From: Limobrevibacterium gyesilva
GTDB lineage: Bacteria; Pseudomonadota; Alphaproteobacteria; Acetobacterales; Acetobacteraceae
Reading direction: 5' to 3'
DNA: 64,000 bases
NCBI RefSeq assembly: GCF_025989185.1
Contig: NZ_JAPDNT010000004.1
Span: 124,001-188,000 of the forward strand
This document shows, piece after piece, positions 29,139-37,577 of this stretch; within the stretch, counting starts at the first letter, position 1; the number at the start of each line of letters is the position of its first letter. The translations under genes were made by a program, and so were the position numbers. Under the pieces are notes generated by a model. That model was not told the origin of the DNA. It did no database searches and saw only the letters and a list, made by a program, of their open reading frames with translations.

Positions 29139-29549
29139 ATGGCCGACAATACGCAACATACAGATGTGCTCGGACTGACGGCGCAGATCGTCTCGGCGCA
29201 TGTATCCAACAACTCGGTGACTCCCGATGCATTGCCGGCGTTGATCCAGGATGTCTACCGCACGCTTTCGGGTGTCGGCAGGGACCCGGTGCAGCCGGAC
29301 AAGCCGCAGCCGGCCGTTCCCGTGAAGAAGTCCGTCTTCCCCGACCATATCGTCTGCCTGGAGGATGGGAAGAAGTTGAAGATGCTGAAGCGGCATCTCA
29401 AGACCGCGTACAACATGACGCCCGAGCAGTATCGCGAGCGCTGGAGCCTTCCGCCCGACTATCCGATGGTGGCGCCGAACTATGCCCGCCATCGCTCGTC
29501 GCTGGCCAAGAAGATTGGCCTCGGAACCAAGCCGCGCGGCCGCAAGTAG
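29139..29549 (+). CDS. MucR/Ros-family transcriptional regulator
   Basis: 136 residues. The Ros/MucR zinc-finger-like domain is seen in FPDHIVCLEDGKKLKMLKRHLKTAYNMTPEQYRERWSLPPDYPMVAPNYARHRSSLAKKIGLG; only one Cys is kept in the finger (VCLEDG), as in many MucR proteins where other ligands replace the first pair. These regulators silence AT-rich or exopolysaccharide, motility and cell-cycle genes in alphaproteobacteria. AAAGGGA precedes the ATG; the 122-base upstream gap is AT-richer than its surroundings, as expected for an autoregulated promoter. Confidence 0.93.
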   Translation: MADNTQHTDVLGLTAQIVSAHVSNNSVTPDALPALIQDVYRTLSGVGRDPVQPDKPQPAVPVKKSVFPDHIVCLEDGKKLKMLKRHLKTAYNMTPEQYRERWSLPPDYPMVAPNYARHRSSLAKKIGLGTKPRGRK

Positions 29550-29896
29550 CGCCGGCATCGGGCGCGTCGGGGCGCGAACCCCGGATGGGGTTCGCCAGCG
29601 CCGCAGTGTGAGCCGGATTTGCGTCCGACCGGCCGGGGCCTGTAACTTCCCTTGAGCGTCCTGGTCGGGGACGTCGCCGTCGCGGCGGTGCGCCGGGCTG
29701 CCCCGTTGGGGGCCGTCTGGCGTGAGGCCGCTCGACAGGGTGGCTTCTGATCGGTTACGCACCGTCGCCCCGTGTTCCGGCGTGAAGCCGGAGGCTGGCG
29801 GACGGGGGCGCGAAGACGGAAGCGCGAAGACAGGGCTGCACGTTGCCTGGCTCGTCCCGCACCAGGCGGGCCGATGTGGGCACCATTGGGGATTGG
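29550..29896. other. 347-base gap between mucR and fur; one hairpin, no gene
   Basis: It holds the hairpin at 29574-29595 and presumably the fur-olsB promoter. Frames across it show no family resemblance. The long Fur frame begins inside this gap, but without homology before 29897. Confidence 0.4.
29574..29595 (+). terminator. Hairpin after mucR
   Basis: GCGAACCCC (29574-29582) pairs perfectly with GGGGTTCGC (29587-29595) around a GGAT tetraloop, 25 bases after the mucR stop. No T-run follows, so it is a terminator by position only. Confidence 0.45.
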
Positions 29897-30385
29897 ATGG
29901 AAAGCCGCATCGAGCGCCTGTGCGTCGAACGAGGCCTCAAGATGACCGGCCAGCGCCGCGTCATCGCCCGAGTCCTGTCGGATGCCGCTGACCACCCCGA
30001 TGTGGAGGAGTTGTACCGACGCGCCTCCGCGCTCGACAACCGTATCTCCATCGCCACGGTCTATCGCACCGTGCGCCTGCTGGAGGAGAAGGGCATCCTG
30101 GAGCGGCGCGACTTTGGCGGCGGCCGCGCCCGCTATGAGCCCAGCGAGCACGGGCATCACCACCATCTCATCGACATCGACACCGGCCGGGTGATCGAGT
30201 TCGAGGACGCGGAGCACGAACGGGTGTTGCAGGCGATCGCCGCGCGGCTGGGGTTCGACCTGGTGTCGCATCGCCTGGAATTGTTCGGCCGCAAGCGCCC
30301 GGCAGGCGCGGTGGCCCGCAAGGCTGGCGAGGACCGGCCGTCCGGCCCATCCGACCCAACCGGATCGAGCGGTGCGCCGCGATGA
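29897..30385 (+). CDS. Fur-family transcriptional regulator (alphaproteobacterial type)
   Basis: 162 residues from ATG 29897. Winged-helix DNA-binding part: GLKMTGQRRVIARVLSDAADHPDVEELYRRASALDNRISIATVYRTVRLLEEKGIL. Metal-binding part: EPSEHGHHHHLIDIDTGRVIEFED. The structural CxxC zinc motifs of classical Fur are absent, as in the Fur/Mur group of alphaproteobacteria, which may sense manganese or iron. The C-terminus carries a ~30-residue disordered tail. It is coupled to olsB by ATGA. Confidence 0.92.
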   Translation: MESRIERLCVERGLKMTGQRRVIARVLSDAADHPDVEELYRRASALDNRISIATVYRTVRLLEEKGILERRDFGGGRARYEPSEHGHHHHLIDIDTGRVIEFEDAEHERVLQAIAARLGFDLVSHRLELFGRKRPAGAVARKAGEDRPSGPSDPTGSSGAPR

Positions 30386-31251
30386 CGGCAGTGTTGCCGC
30401 CCGCCGGCACCGGATCCGACCGCACCCTGCCCGCGCCAGACGCGGCGGTGACAGGGCCGGGTTTCGGTGAACTGCGTGGCGGCAGCCTGGGCGTGCGCAT
30501 CGCCACCACGGCCGCGGAGATCGATGCGGTGCAGGCGCTGCGCTACCATGTCTTCTACGACGAGATGGGGGCCCGGCCGGACGCCGCGGCGGCGGCGGCG
30601 CACCGCGACCGCGACGCTTTCGACGACGTCGCCGACCATCTGCTCGTGGTGGACCATGCGATCGGCCCGGGGCCTGAAGGCGTGGTGGCCACCTACCGGC
30701 TGATCCGCGCCCAGGCGGCGCGGAAGCTGGGCCGCTTCTACTCACAAGACGAGTACGACATCAGCCCAATGACCAACTTCCCGGGCCAGGTGCTGGAGCT
30801 CGGACGGTCCTGCGTGCATCCGGGCTATCGCAACCGTATGGCCATGCAGCTGTTGTGGCGCGGCATCGCCGCCTATGTGTTCCTGCACCGGATCGACCTG
30901 ATGTTCGGCTGCGCCAGCCTGCCCGGCACCGACCCGGATGCGATCGCGACCGAACTGACTTATCTTTACTACAACCACCTGGCGCCGCCGGCGGTGCGCC
31001 CCCGCGCGCTGCCGCATCGCTATGTGGACATGCGCCGGATGGATCCTGCAGGGCTCGACCCGCGCCGAGCGCTGGGCAGCCTGCCGCCATTGATCAAGGG
31101 CTATCTGCGCCTGGGCGGCTTCGTCGGCGACGGGGCGGTGATCGATGGCCAATTCAACACCACGGACGTGGCCGTGGTGGTGAAGACCGACCTGGTCACC
31201 GATAAATACTATCGCCATTACGAGCGGCAGCTTCGCGACGCGCTCGACTGA
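30382..31251 (+). CDS. olsB: Ornithine lipid synthesis acyltransferase OlsB-like
   Basis: 289 residues. N-acyltransferase of the OlsB/hemolysin-like GNAT group that makes lyso-ornithine lipid from ornithine and 3-hydroxyacyl-ACP. Family stretches: VQALRYHVFYDEMGA, VVATYRLI, GRFYSQDEYDISPM, LELGRSCVHPGYRN, FGCASLPGTDP and KGYLRLGGFVGDGAVID. An Ala-rich N-terminal extension of ~35 residues precedes the domain. No olsA is adjacent. Coupling to a fur-type gene suggests metal-linked control of the membrane lipid, by inference. Confidence 0.9.
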   Translation: MTAVLPPAGTGSDRTLPAPDAAVTGPGFGELRGGSLGVRIATTAAEIDAVQALRYHVFYDEMGARPDAAAAAAHRDRDAFDDVADHLLVVDHAIGPGPEGVVATYRLIRAQAARKLGRFYSQDEYDISPMTNFPGQVLELGRSCVHPGYRNRMAMQLLWRGIAAYVFLHRIDLMFGCASLPGTDPDAIATELTYLYYNHLAPPAVRPRALPHRYVDMRRMDPAGLDPRRALGSLPPLIKGYLRLGGFVGDGAVIDGQFNTTDVAVVVKTDLVTDKYYRHYERQLRDALD

Positions 31252-31273
31252 TTCTGGAGGAGGGTGCCCGCGC

Positions 31274-32236
31274 ATGAGCCGCTTCAACGTCATCATGACG
31301 TCGCCTCGTCTTGCCGCCCCCGCGGTCGAGCTGCTCGAGCGGGCCGGCTGCGCCATCCACTTCATGCCGCCTTATCCCACGGCCGCCGAGGTGGCGGAGC
31401 TGACCGGGCAGGTGCAGGCCGACGCCATCCTGACCCGGCAGGGGCCGGTGACGGTGGCGGCCATGGATGCGTCGCCGCGGCTGAAGGTGGTGGCGCGGCA
31501 CGGCGTGGGCGTGGACGACGTGGACCTGCAAGCAGCGGCGGCACGGGGGATTCTGGTCACGCGCGCGCCCGGTTCGAACACGCGGGCGGTGGCGGAGCAC
31601 ACGCTGGCGCTGATCCTGGCGCTGGCGAAGGACCTCAAGCCGCTGTCGGCGTCGATTGCCGCAGGGGCGTGGCGCGGCGCGGGCACGAAGGTGCGCGACA
31701 TCGCCGGGTTGCGGCTGGGGCTGCTCGGATTCGGCGCGATCGGCCAGGCGGTCGCCGCGCTGGCGCGGCCGTTTGGCATGGTGGTGACGGCGTTCGACCC
31801 GGTGGCGCCAGCCGCGGCGTTCGGCGGCGTGCGCCGTGCGGCGACGCTGGCCGAGCTGCTGCCGGCGGCCGAGGTGCTGTCGGTGCATTGCCCGTATTTG
31901 CCGGCGACGCGGCATGTCGTGAACGCGGCGGCCTTGGCGGCGATGCCGGCGGGGGGCTTCGTGATCAACACAGCGCGCGGCGGCATCGTCGACGAGGCGG
32001 CGCTGGAGGCGGCGCTGGACTCCGGCCACATCGCCGGCGCCGGGCTGGACGTGTTCGAGGACGAGCCGCCCGCCCCGGCGCACAAGCTGCGCGACCATCC
32101 GCGGGTGATCGTGACGCCGCATGTCGCCGGAGTGACCGATGGGTCGCTGGTCAACATGGGCGTGATGGCGGCCGAGTGCATCGCGACCGCGCTGACCGGT
32201 GGCACGGTGCCGCCGGAGCGCATCGTTCACGGCTGA
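31274..32236 (+). CDS. D-isomer-specific 2-hydroxyacid dehydrogenase
   Basis: 320 residues. NAD-binding Rossmann motif LGLLGFGAIGQAVAALARPFG; catalytic Arg in VVARHGVGVDDVD region and NTARGGIVDEAAL; Glu and His in EDEPP and TPHVAGVT. It resembles phosphoglycerate dehydrogenase-like and hydroxyacid dehydrogenases that act on phenylpyruvate, glyoxylate or similar; it lacks the ACT/ASB domains of full SerA, so serine synthesis is unlikely to be its main role. GGAGGAGG lies 13 bases before the ATG. It sits between olsB and lnt. Confidence 0.9.
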   Translation: MSRFNVIMTSPRLAAPAVELLERAGCAIHFMPPYPTAAEVAELTGQVQADAILTRQGPVTVAAMDASPRLKVVARHGVGVDDVDLQAAAARGILVTRAPGSNTRAVAEHTLALILALAKDLKPLSASIAAGAWRGAGTKVRDIAGLRLGLLGFGAIGQAVAALARPFGMVVTAFDPVAPAAAFGGVRRAATLAELLPAAEVLSVHCPYLPATRHVVNAAALAAMPAGGFVINTARGGIVDEAALEAALDSGHIAGAGLDVFEDEPPAPAHKLRDHPRVIVTPHVAGVTDGSLVNMGVMAAECIATALTGGTVPPERIVHG

Positions 32237-32297
32237 GCGCATGCGCGTGGGTACGGCCGGGCGCTTGCGCATTAGGGCCGCGGATTTCGGGTGTCTG

Positions 32298-33830
32298 ATG
32301 CGGTGGCTGGGCGCACTGCGCGGCTGGCGGGCCCATGCGGCGGCGGGGGCGCTTGGGGTGCTCTCGGCCGTGGCGCTGCCGCCGATGCACGCCGTGCCGG
32401 TGCTGCTGCTGACGGTGCCTGGCCTGCTGGCGCTGCTGGGTGCGCAGGCGCGCGTGCGGGGGGCGGCGCTGGTCGGGTTCTGGTTCGGCTTCGGCCACCA
32501 TCTGCTGGGGCTCTACTGGATCACCGAGGCGATCCTGGTGGAAGCGGCGCGGTTCTGGTGGCTGGTGCCGCTGGCGGTGCCGGCGTTGGCGGCAGTGATG
32601 GCGCTTTTCATCGCGGCACCCTGCGCCGCGGCGCGGGCCGTGCCGGGGGGCTGGCCCCGGGTGCTGGTGCTGGCCGGCGCCTGGGTGGCCGCTGACCTCG
32701 GGCGTCAGTTCATCGCCACCGGATTTCCCTGGAATCCCTGGGGCAGCGTATGGGCCCTTCCTGGCGCGGCCGGCGACGTGTTCCTGCAACCTGCGGCGCT
32801 GGTGGGCGTGCACGGCCTGACCCTGGCCACGCTGCTGCTGGCGGCGGCGCCGGCGCTGGGGCGGCGCGCGGTGGTGGCGTGCGGCGCGGTGCTGGCGGCC
32901 TGGGCCGGTTTCGGGCTGTGGCGCCTGGATCTGCCGGCCCCGGCGCCGCCGGGCGTGACGGTGGTGCTGGCGCAGGGCAACATCCCGCAGGGCCAGAAAT
33001 GGGATCGGGAATTCGTCACCGGAACGTTCAGCCGGTACCTGGTGCTGACCCGTGACGGGCTGGCCCAGGCGCAGCGGCGATTCCCGGGGCAGGCGGCGGC
33101 CGTTGTCTGGCCCGAGACGGCCAGCCCCTATTTGATGGAGTCCGACCCGAATGCGCGCGCCGCGGTGGCGAGCGTGGCGCAGGTTGGTGGCATGAGCGTG
33201 CCCGCGCTGATCGGCAGCGTGCGCTTCGACGCGGCGCAGCGGCCGCGCAACAGCCTGATGGCGATGCTGGGCGCGGGGCCGCCGGCGGCAATCTATGACA
33301 AGTGGCACCTGGTGCCATTCGGCGAGTACCAGCCTGACTGGTTCCCGCTGCCGATCCAGATCGTGCCCGGCGGGGGGTTTGCCCGCGGTCCCGGCCCGCG
33401 CACGCTGCGTGTCCCCGGCCTGCCGGCCTTCGGCGCGCTGATCTGCTACGAGGCGATCTTCCCGGCCCAGGCCGTCGATCCCACGGACCGGCCGGACTGG
33501 CTGGTGAATGTCACCAATGATGCCTGGTTCGGCAACTCCACGGGCCCGCGCCAGCATTTGGCGGCGGCCCGGATGCGCGCCGTCGAGGAGGGGTTGCCGT
33601 TGCTGCGCGCGGCGAACACGGGGATTTCGGCGGCCTTCAATGCGCTGGGCCGGGAGCAGGGGCGGCTGAGCATGAACGTGACCGGGGTGCTGGTCGTCGC
33701 TCTGCCCGGAAAGCTGCCGCCGCCGTTTTTCGCGCGGTTCGGGCTGGTCGTCCCTGCTATGCTCGTGGTGATTGCAACTGTGATCGGGATGCTATTAGCG
33801 CATGCAAATTCGAAACGAATAAAATTTTAG
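32298..33830 (+). CDS. lnt: Apolipoprotein N-acyltransferase
   Basis: Inner-membrane enzyme adding the third acyl chain to lipoproteins. N-terminal ~190 residues hold six to seven membrane segments; the nitrilase domain follows with the catalytic triad Glu273 (WPETASPY), Lys335 (YDKWHLVPFGEY) and Cys383 (LICYEAIFP), plus LVNVTNDAWFGNSTGPRQHL. A last membrane segment is at the C-terminus. 510 residues from ATG 32298; an upstream ATG at 32241 is possible. Confidence 0.96.
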   Translation: MRWLGALRGWRAHAAAGALGVLSAVALPPMHAVPVLLLTVPGLLALLGAQARVRGAALVGFWFGFGHHLLGLYWITEAILVEAARFWWLVPLAVPALAAVMALFIAAPCAAARAVPGGWPRVLVLAGAWVAADLGRQFIATGFPWNPWGSVWALPGAAGDVFLQPAALVGVHGLTLATLLLAAAPALGRRAVVACGAVLAAWAGFGLWRLDLPAPAPPGVTVVLAQGNIPQGQKWDREFVTGTFSRYLVLTRDGLAQAQRRFPGQAAAVVWPETASPYLMESDPNARAAVASVAQVGGMSVPALIGSVRFDAAQRPRNSLMAMLGAGPPAAIYDKWHLVPFGEYQPDWFPLPIQIVPGGGFARGPGPRTLRVPGLPAFGALICYEAIFPAQAVDPTDRPDWLVNVTNDAWFGNSTGPRQHLAAARMRAVEEGLPLLRAANTGISAAFNALGREQGRLSMNVTGVLVVALPGKLPPPFFARFGLVVPAMLVVIATVIGMLLAHANSKRIKF

Positions 33831-33880
33831 TGAGAAACCGGGTAGAATTCTGGACAGTCTCAGGATTTTGTTGAACGTGA

Positions 33881-33909
33881 TTGACGTTTCTCGGTTGTGG
33901 CGTTAACCT
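33881..33909 (+). promoter_or_regulatory. Candidate sigma-70-type promoter for the XRE gene
   Basis: TTGACG at 33881-33886 and TAACCT at 33904-33909 are separated by 17 bases, in the 172-base AT-rich gap between lnt and the XRE regulator. The -35 matches the alphaproteobacterial consensus; the -10 is imperfect. Confidence 0.45.
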
Positions 33910-34002
33910 TTTCAACAACCGACGACGCGTGCCGACCGAGAGCGGACTTCGTTTTTGACGATCAGGTAACGAATCTCACGGTGGCAATAGGAGCCTGGGC
34001 GC

Positions 34003-34518
34003 ATGTCAGGAGAAACCGGCGATCAGGCTGCGCAGTTTCCGGGTCCGGCTGGACAGGGCGTTGGCAACCGGGGCGAGAAGGAATCGCGGCCGAGCCCGAT
34101 CGACGTTCATGTCGGCGCGCGCATCAGGCTGCGCCGCACCTTGATGGGGATGTCCCAGGAGCGCCTGGGTGAGGCGCTGGGCCTGACCTTCCAGCAAGTG
34201 CAGAAATACGAGCGTGGCGTGAACCGCGTGGGCGCGTCGCGGCTGTTCGACCTGTCGCGTGTGCTGGACGTGCCGATCAGCTTCTTCTTCGACGACATGC
34301 CCGAGCCGCTGGCGCACGGCTACGGCGCCCAGAGCAGCAATCTGACCGGACGCCGCGCCGTCGGCTTCGCGGATGCCCAGGACGCCTTCGCCGACGACGC
34401 GTTCAGCCGGCGCGAGACGCTGGAGCTGGTCCGCGCCTATTACCGGATCCCCGACGCCGCCGTGCGCAAGAAGATGTTCGAGCTGATCAAGTCCATGACG
34501 CCGGACAACCCGGAATAG
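34003..34518 (+). CDS. XRE-family transcriptional regulator
   Basis: 171 residues. The helix-turn-helix lies at about residues 36-90: VHVGARIRLRRTLMGMSQERLGEALGLTFQQVQKYERGVNRVGASRLFDLSRVLDVPISFFFDDM. This is the widespread alphaproteobacterial XRE protein with a conserved QQVQKYERG recognition helix. The C-terminal ~80 residues are conserved helices (RRETLELVRAYYRIPD). In many relatives lnt, this regulator and metK follow each other; here metK is not next, and a minus-strand hydrolase begins instead. Confidence 0.93.
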   Translation: MSGETGDQAAQFPGPAGQGVGNRGEKESRPSPIDVHVGARIRLRRTLMGMSQERLGEALGLTFQQVQKYERGVNRVGASRLFDLSRVLDVPISFFFDDMPEPLAHGYGAQSSNLTGRRAVGFADAQDAFADDAFSRRETLELVRAYYRIPDAAVRKKMFELIKSMTPDNPE

Positions 34519-34536
34519 CCATATCTCTGAGCGGCG

Positions 34537-35418
34537 TCAGCGCATGCCGGTGATCGATCCGGTCATGGCGCGGGGGTCGCGTGTGGGCCAGCGCCCGGCA
34601 TCGACCTGGGCCAGGAAGTCGCCGACGATGCGGTTGAACTGATCGGGGTCCTCGGCGTTGATGCCGTGGCCGCAATTGGGCATCACCGCCAGCGCCGCGG
34701 TCGGAATGTTCTCCTTCATCAGGATGCCCGGCTGCAGGCAGGGCCAGTCCTCGTCGCCGGTCAAAATCAGCGTGGGCACCTGCATCGCCTGCATCTGGCC
34801 GGTGAGGTCGTAGAGCGACGGGCGTTCGCGCTGGACACCGAGCTGCGTGTTGGCGGAGCCGATGGCGGCGTGCTCGGCCAGCATGCGCCTGAATTCGGCG
34901 AAGCCGCGCGGATCCTTGTTCTGGAACTGCACGCGGGTGGGGCCATAGGCGTAGCGGGCGGCGAATCCCTCCATCCCATTCGCGCGGATGAATTCCACGG
35001 TGTTGGCGCCCTCGGCGCGGAAGCTCTCGCGCCTGGCCGGATCGGCGCCATAGCCGCAGCCGGCGACAGTAAGCGAGCGGGCGCGGGGCGCATGGCGGAA
35101 GCCGAAATGCAGCGTCGCGAAGCCGCCCATGGATAGGCCCACGACATGCGCACGGTCGAGCTGCAGGTGGTCGAGCACGGCGGCGATGTCATCGGCGGCG
35201 CGGTTCTGCGAATAGAAGCGCGCGTCCTCCGGCACGTCCGACGGCGGATAGCCGCGGGCGTTGTAGGCGATGGCGCGGTAACGCTGGCCGAAATGGCGGA
35301 GCTGCGGCTCCCAGCTGCGGTGGTCGCCGGCGAACTCGTGCACGAAGATCACCGGGATGCCCGAGCCGGTTTCCTCGAAATACAGTTTCACGCCATCGTC
35401 TGTGGTCGCGTGCGGCAT
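34537..35418 (-). CDS. Alpha/beta hydrolase
   Basis: 293 residues. Nucleophile Ser96 in GLSMGGFA; HEFAGDHRSW resembles the oxyanion-hole region (HG-type); likely acid Asp in LTGDEDWPC and His in NCGHGINAEDPDQF. It is of the pimeloyl-ester esterase / 3-oxoadipate enol-lactonase-like group, so a small ester or lactone is a plausible substrate. Start at 35418 (MPHATTDDGVKLYFEE); the frame stays open far upstream, but only as the antisense of the next gene. Divergent from the amidohydrolase. Confidence 0.88.
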   Translation of the reverse strand: MPHATTDDGVKLYFEETGSGIPVIFVHEFAGDHRSWEPQLRHFGQRYRAIAYNARGYPPSDVPEDARFYSQNRAADDIAAVLDHLQLDRAHVVGLSMGGFATLHFGFRHAPRARSLTVAGCGYGADPARRESFRAEGANTVEFIRANGMEGFAARYAYGPTRVQFQNKDPRGFAEFRRMLAEHAAIGSANTQLGVQRERPSLYDLTGQMQAMQVPTLILTGDEDWPCLQPGILMKENIPTAALAVMPNCGHGINAEDPDQFNRIVGDFLAQVDAGRWPTRDPRAMTGSITGMR

Positions 35419-35563
35419 GGAGCGCTCCCGGTTGCTTTGACGGGACTTTCGGGCGAGACGGCGCGTGAGGGAAGGGGGCGCGCGGCCGGCGGTCCGAGGG
35501 GTTGAGCGTACGACATGCCCGGGGCCACACTGGCGCCCCACCTTGACCGAGGAAATGCCCCGC

Positions 35564-36721
35564 ATGCGCCTGACCGATGCCCGCCTCGCCGACGGCTCCC
35601 GCGTGGACGTGACCGTCGCCGAGGGACGCATCGCCGCCATTGCGCCGCATGCGGGGCAGCGCGGCGAGGCGCATCTGGCTGGCGCCCTGCTGCTGCCCGG
35701 GCTGGTCGATGGCCATGTGCATCTCGACAAGACGCTGCTGGGTCTGCCCTGGCGCCCGCATGCCGCCGCCGGCACGGTGAGAGACCGTATCGAATACGAG
35801 CGCGCGCATCGGCGCGGCTTGGCGCTGCCGGTGCAGGATCGCGCGGCGGCGCTGTTGCGACAGATGACGGGGTTCGGCACCACCGCGCTGCGCACCCATG
35901 TGGATATCGACGACGCTATCGGGCTGGACAACTTCCATGCGGTGATGGAAACCGTGGCCGCGTATCGCGACCGCGCCGACATCCAGGTGGTGGCGTTTCC
36001 GCAGAGCGGCATCGTGACCCGTCCGGGCGTGGCCGAGCTGCTCGATGAAGCCTTGCGCGCCGGCGCCGACCTGGTCGGCGGCCTCGATCCCGTGGGCATC
36101 GACGGCGATGCGGCCGGGCATCTCGATGTCGTCTTCGGGCTCGCCCAGCGGCATGGAAGCGGCATCGACATCCACCTCCATGACCCGGGGCCGGTCGGCA
36201 ACGCGCAGCTGCGCGACATCGCTGCCCGCACCCGTGCCGCTGGCATGGGCGGGCAGGTGACGGTCAGCCACGCCTTCAGCCTGGGCACGCCGGACGCCGA
36301 CGATTTCGCGGCGACCGCCGATGCGCTGGCGGATGCCGGCGTCGCCATCCTCACCTCCGCACCCGGCGCCGCGACCATGCCGCCGGTGCAGCCGTTACGC
36401 GCGCGCGGGGTCGCGATCTTTGCCGGCAGCGACAATATCCGCGACCTGTGGTCGCCCTTCGGCAATGGCGACATGCTGGAGCGCGCTTTCCTGGTGGCGC
36501 AGCGACAGGGCTTCCGCACCGACGAGGACATCGCCGTCGCGTTCGAGACCTGCTCGGTCGTGGGCGCGCGGGTGCTGGGGCTGGAGGATCACGGGATTCA
36601 CGTCGGCGGGCGGGCGGATCTGGTGGCGGTGCGGGCGGAAACGCTCGCAGAGGCCGTCGCCATGCGGCCGGCCGGGCGCATGGTTTGGAAAGCCGGGCGG
36701 CTGATCGCGCCCATCGCATAG
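35564..36721 (+). CDS. Cytosine deaminase-like amidohydrolase
   Basis: 385 residues. Amidohydrolase superfamily: LPGLVDGHVHLDKTLLG carries the HxH metal pair with the D-K-T typical of the cytosine deaminase/CodA-like group; further ligands are likely in LRTHVDID, IDIHLHDPG, VSHAFSLG and FAGSDNIRDLW (Asp). ATG 35564 is chosen because GAGGA lies 10 bases upstream; ATG 35555 is too close to it. It probably hydrolyses a cyclic amide, amidine or N-heterocycle. First gene of an amidohydrolase-SDR-FAH unit. Confidence 0.88.
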   Translation: MRLTDARLADGSRVDVTVAEGRIAAIAPHAGQRGEAHLAGALLLPGLVDGHVHLDKTLLGLPWRPHAAAGTVRDRIEYERAHRRGLALPVQDRAAALLRQMTGFGTTALRTHVDIDDAIGLDNFHAVMETVAAYRDRADIQVVAFPQSGIVTRPGVAELLDEALRAGADLVGGLDPVGIDGDAAGHLDVVFGLAQRHGSGIDIHLHDPGPVGNAQLRDIAARTRAAGMGGQVTVSHAFSLGTPDADDFAATADALADAGVAILTSAPGAATMPPVQPLRARGVAIFAGSDNIRDLWSPFGNGDMLERAFLVAQRQGFRTDEDIAVAFETCSVVGARVLGLEDHGIHVGGRADLVAVRAETLAEAVAMRPAGRMVWKAGRLIAPIA

Positions 36722-36733
36722 GGACAGCAGACA

Positions 36734-37516
36734 ATGGAAATCGACCTCTCGGGCCGCGCCGCGGTCATCACCGGCGGCAGCCGGGGCCTGGGCCTGGCCA
36801 TGGCCACGCGCTTCGCGGCCTCCGGCGCCGATGTCGCCATTCTCGCGCGCCGGCCGGACGCGCTGGAGGAAGCGCGCAAGGCGATTGCGGCGGTGGCGAA
36901 AGGCAAGGTCCTGGCCGTGCCGTGCGACGTGTCGAAGGCCGACGAGATTGCGCGGGCGCATGACGCCGTGATGAGCGGCCTCGGCCGCATCGACATCGTC
37001 GTCAACAATGCCGGCACGTCGCGCACCGGCGCGTTCGAGGACGTCACGGACGCCATCTGGCAGGAGGACCTGGACCTCAAGCTGTTCGCCGCCATCCGGC
37101 TCGCGCGGCTGGCATGGCCGCATATGCGCGAACGGCGTTGGGGCCGCGTGATCAACGTGCTGAACATTGGCGCCAAGGCGCCGCGTGCCGGCGGTTGCCC
37201 GACGGTGGTTTCGCGGGCCGCGGGCATGGCGCTGACCAAGGTGCTGGCCGGCGAAGGCGCGCCGCACGGCATTCTGGTCAACGCATTGCTGGTCGGCCTG
37301 ATCGTCACCGAGCAGGTGAAGACCTGGCACCGGTTGCGCGGTGGCAACATGTCGCTGAAGGACTTCATCGCCAAGACCGGCGAGGCGGTGCCGCTGGGGC
37401 GCATGGGCACGGCAGAGGAATTCGCCAACATGGCGTGCTTCCTCGCCTCCGATCTCGCCGGCTATGTCACCGGGACCGCGATCAATGTGGATGGCGGAAG
37501 CTCGCCTGTTGTTTGA
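36734..37516 (+). CDS. SDR-family protein with altered catalytic residues
   Basis: 260 residues. The Rossmann cofactor motif TGGSRGLG (13-20), NNAG and the C-terminal VDGGSSPVV are intact, as in classical short-chain dehydrogenases. The catalytic triad is changed: the usual Ser, Tyr and Lys (Ser...YxxxK) align with Asn144, Thr157 and Arg161 (LNIGAKAPRAGGCPTVVSR). It may be a non-redox SDR or use another mechanism. It lies 12 bases after the amidohydrolase. Confidence 0.88.
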   Translation: MEIDLSGRAAVITGGSRGLGLAMATRFAASGADVAILARRPDALEEARKAIAAVAKGKVLAVPCDVSKADEIARAHDAVMSGLGRIDIVVNNAGTSRTGAFEDVTDAIWQEDLDLKLFAAIRLARLAWPHMRERRWGRVINVLNIGAKAPRAGGCPTVVSRAAGMALTKVLAGEGAPHGILVNALLVGLIVTEQVKTWHRLRGGNMSLKDFIAKTGEAVPLGRMGTAEEFANMACFLASDLAGYVTGTAINVDGGSSPVV

Positions 37517-37577
37517 GACGCCTTGGCCTTGCGCCGCGACAATTCTTGATGAATCGAAACCATAGGAGACGCCTTCC

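Noticed and set aside
34537-36531. 664-residue version of the alpha/beta hydrolase
   Set aside because: The first 371 residues are antisense of the amidohydrolase; homology begins at ATG 35418.
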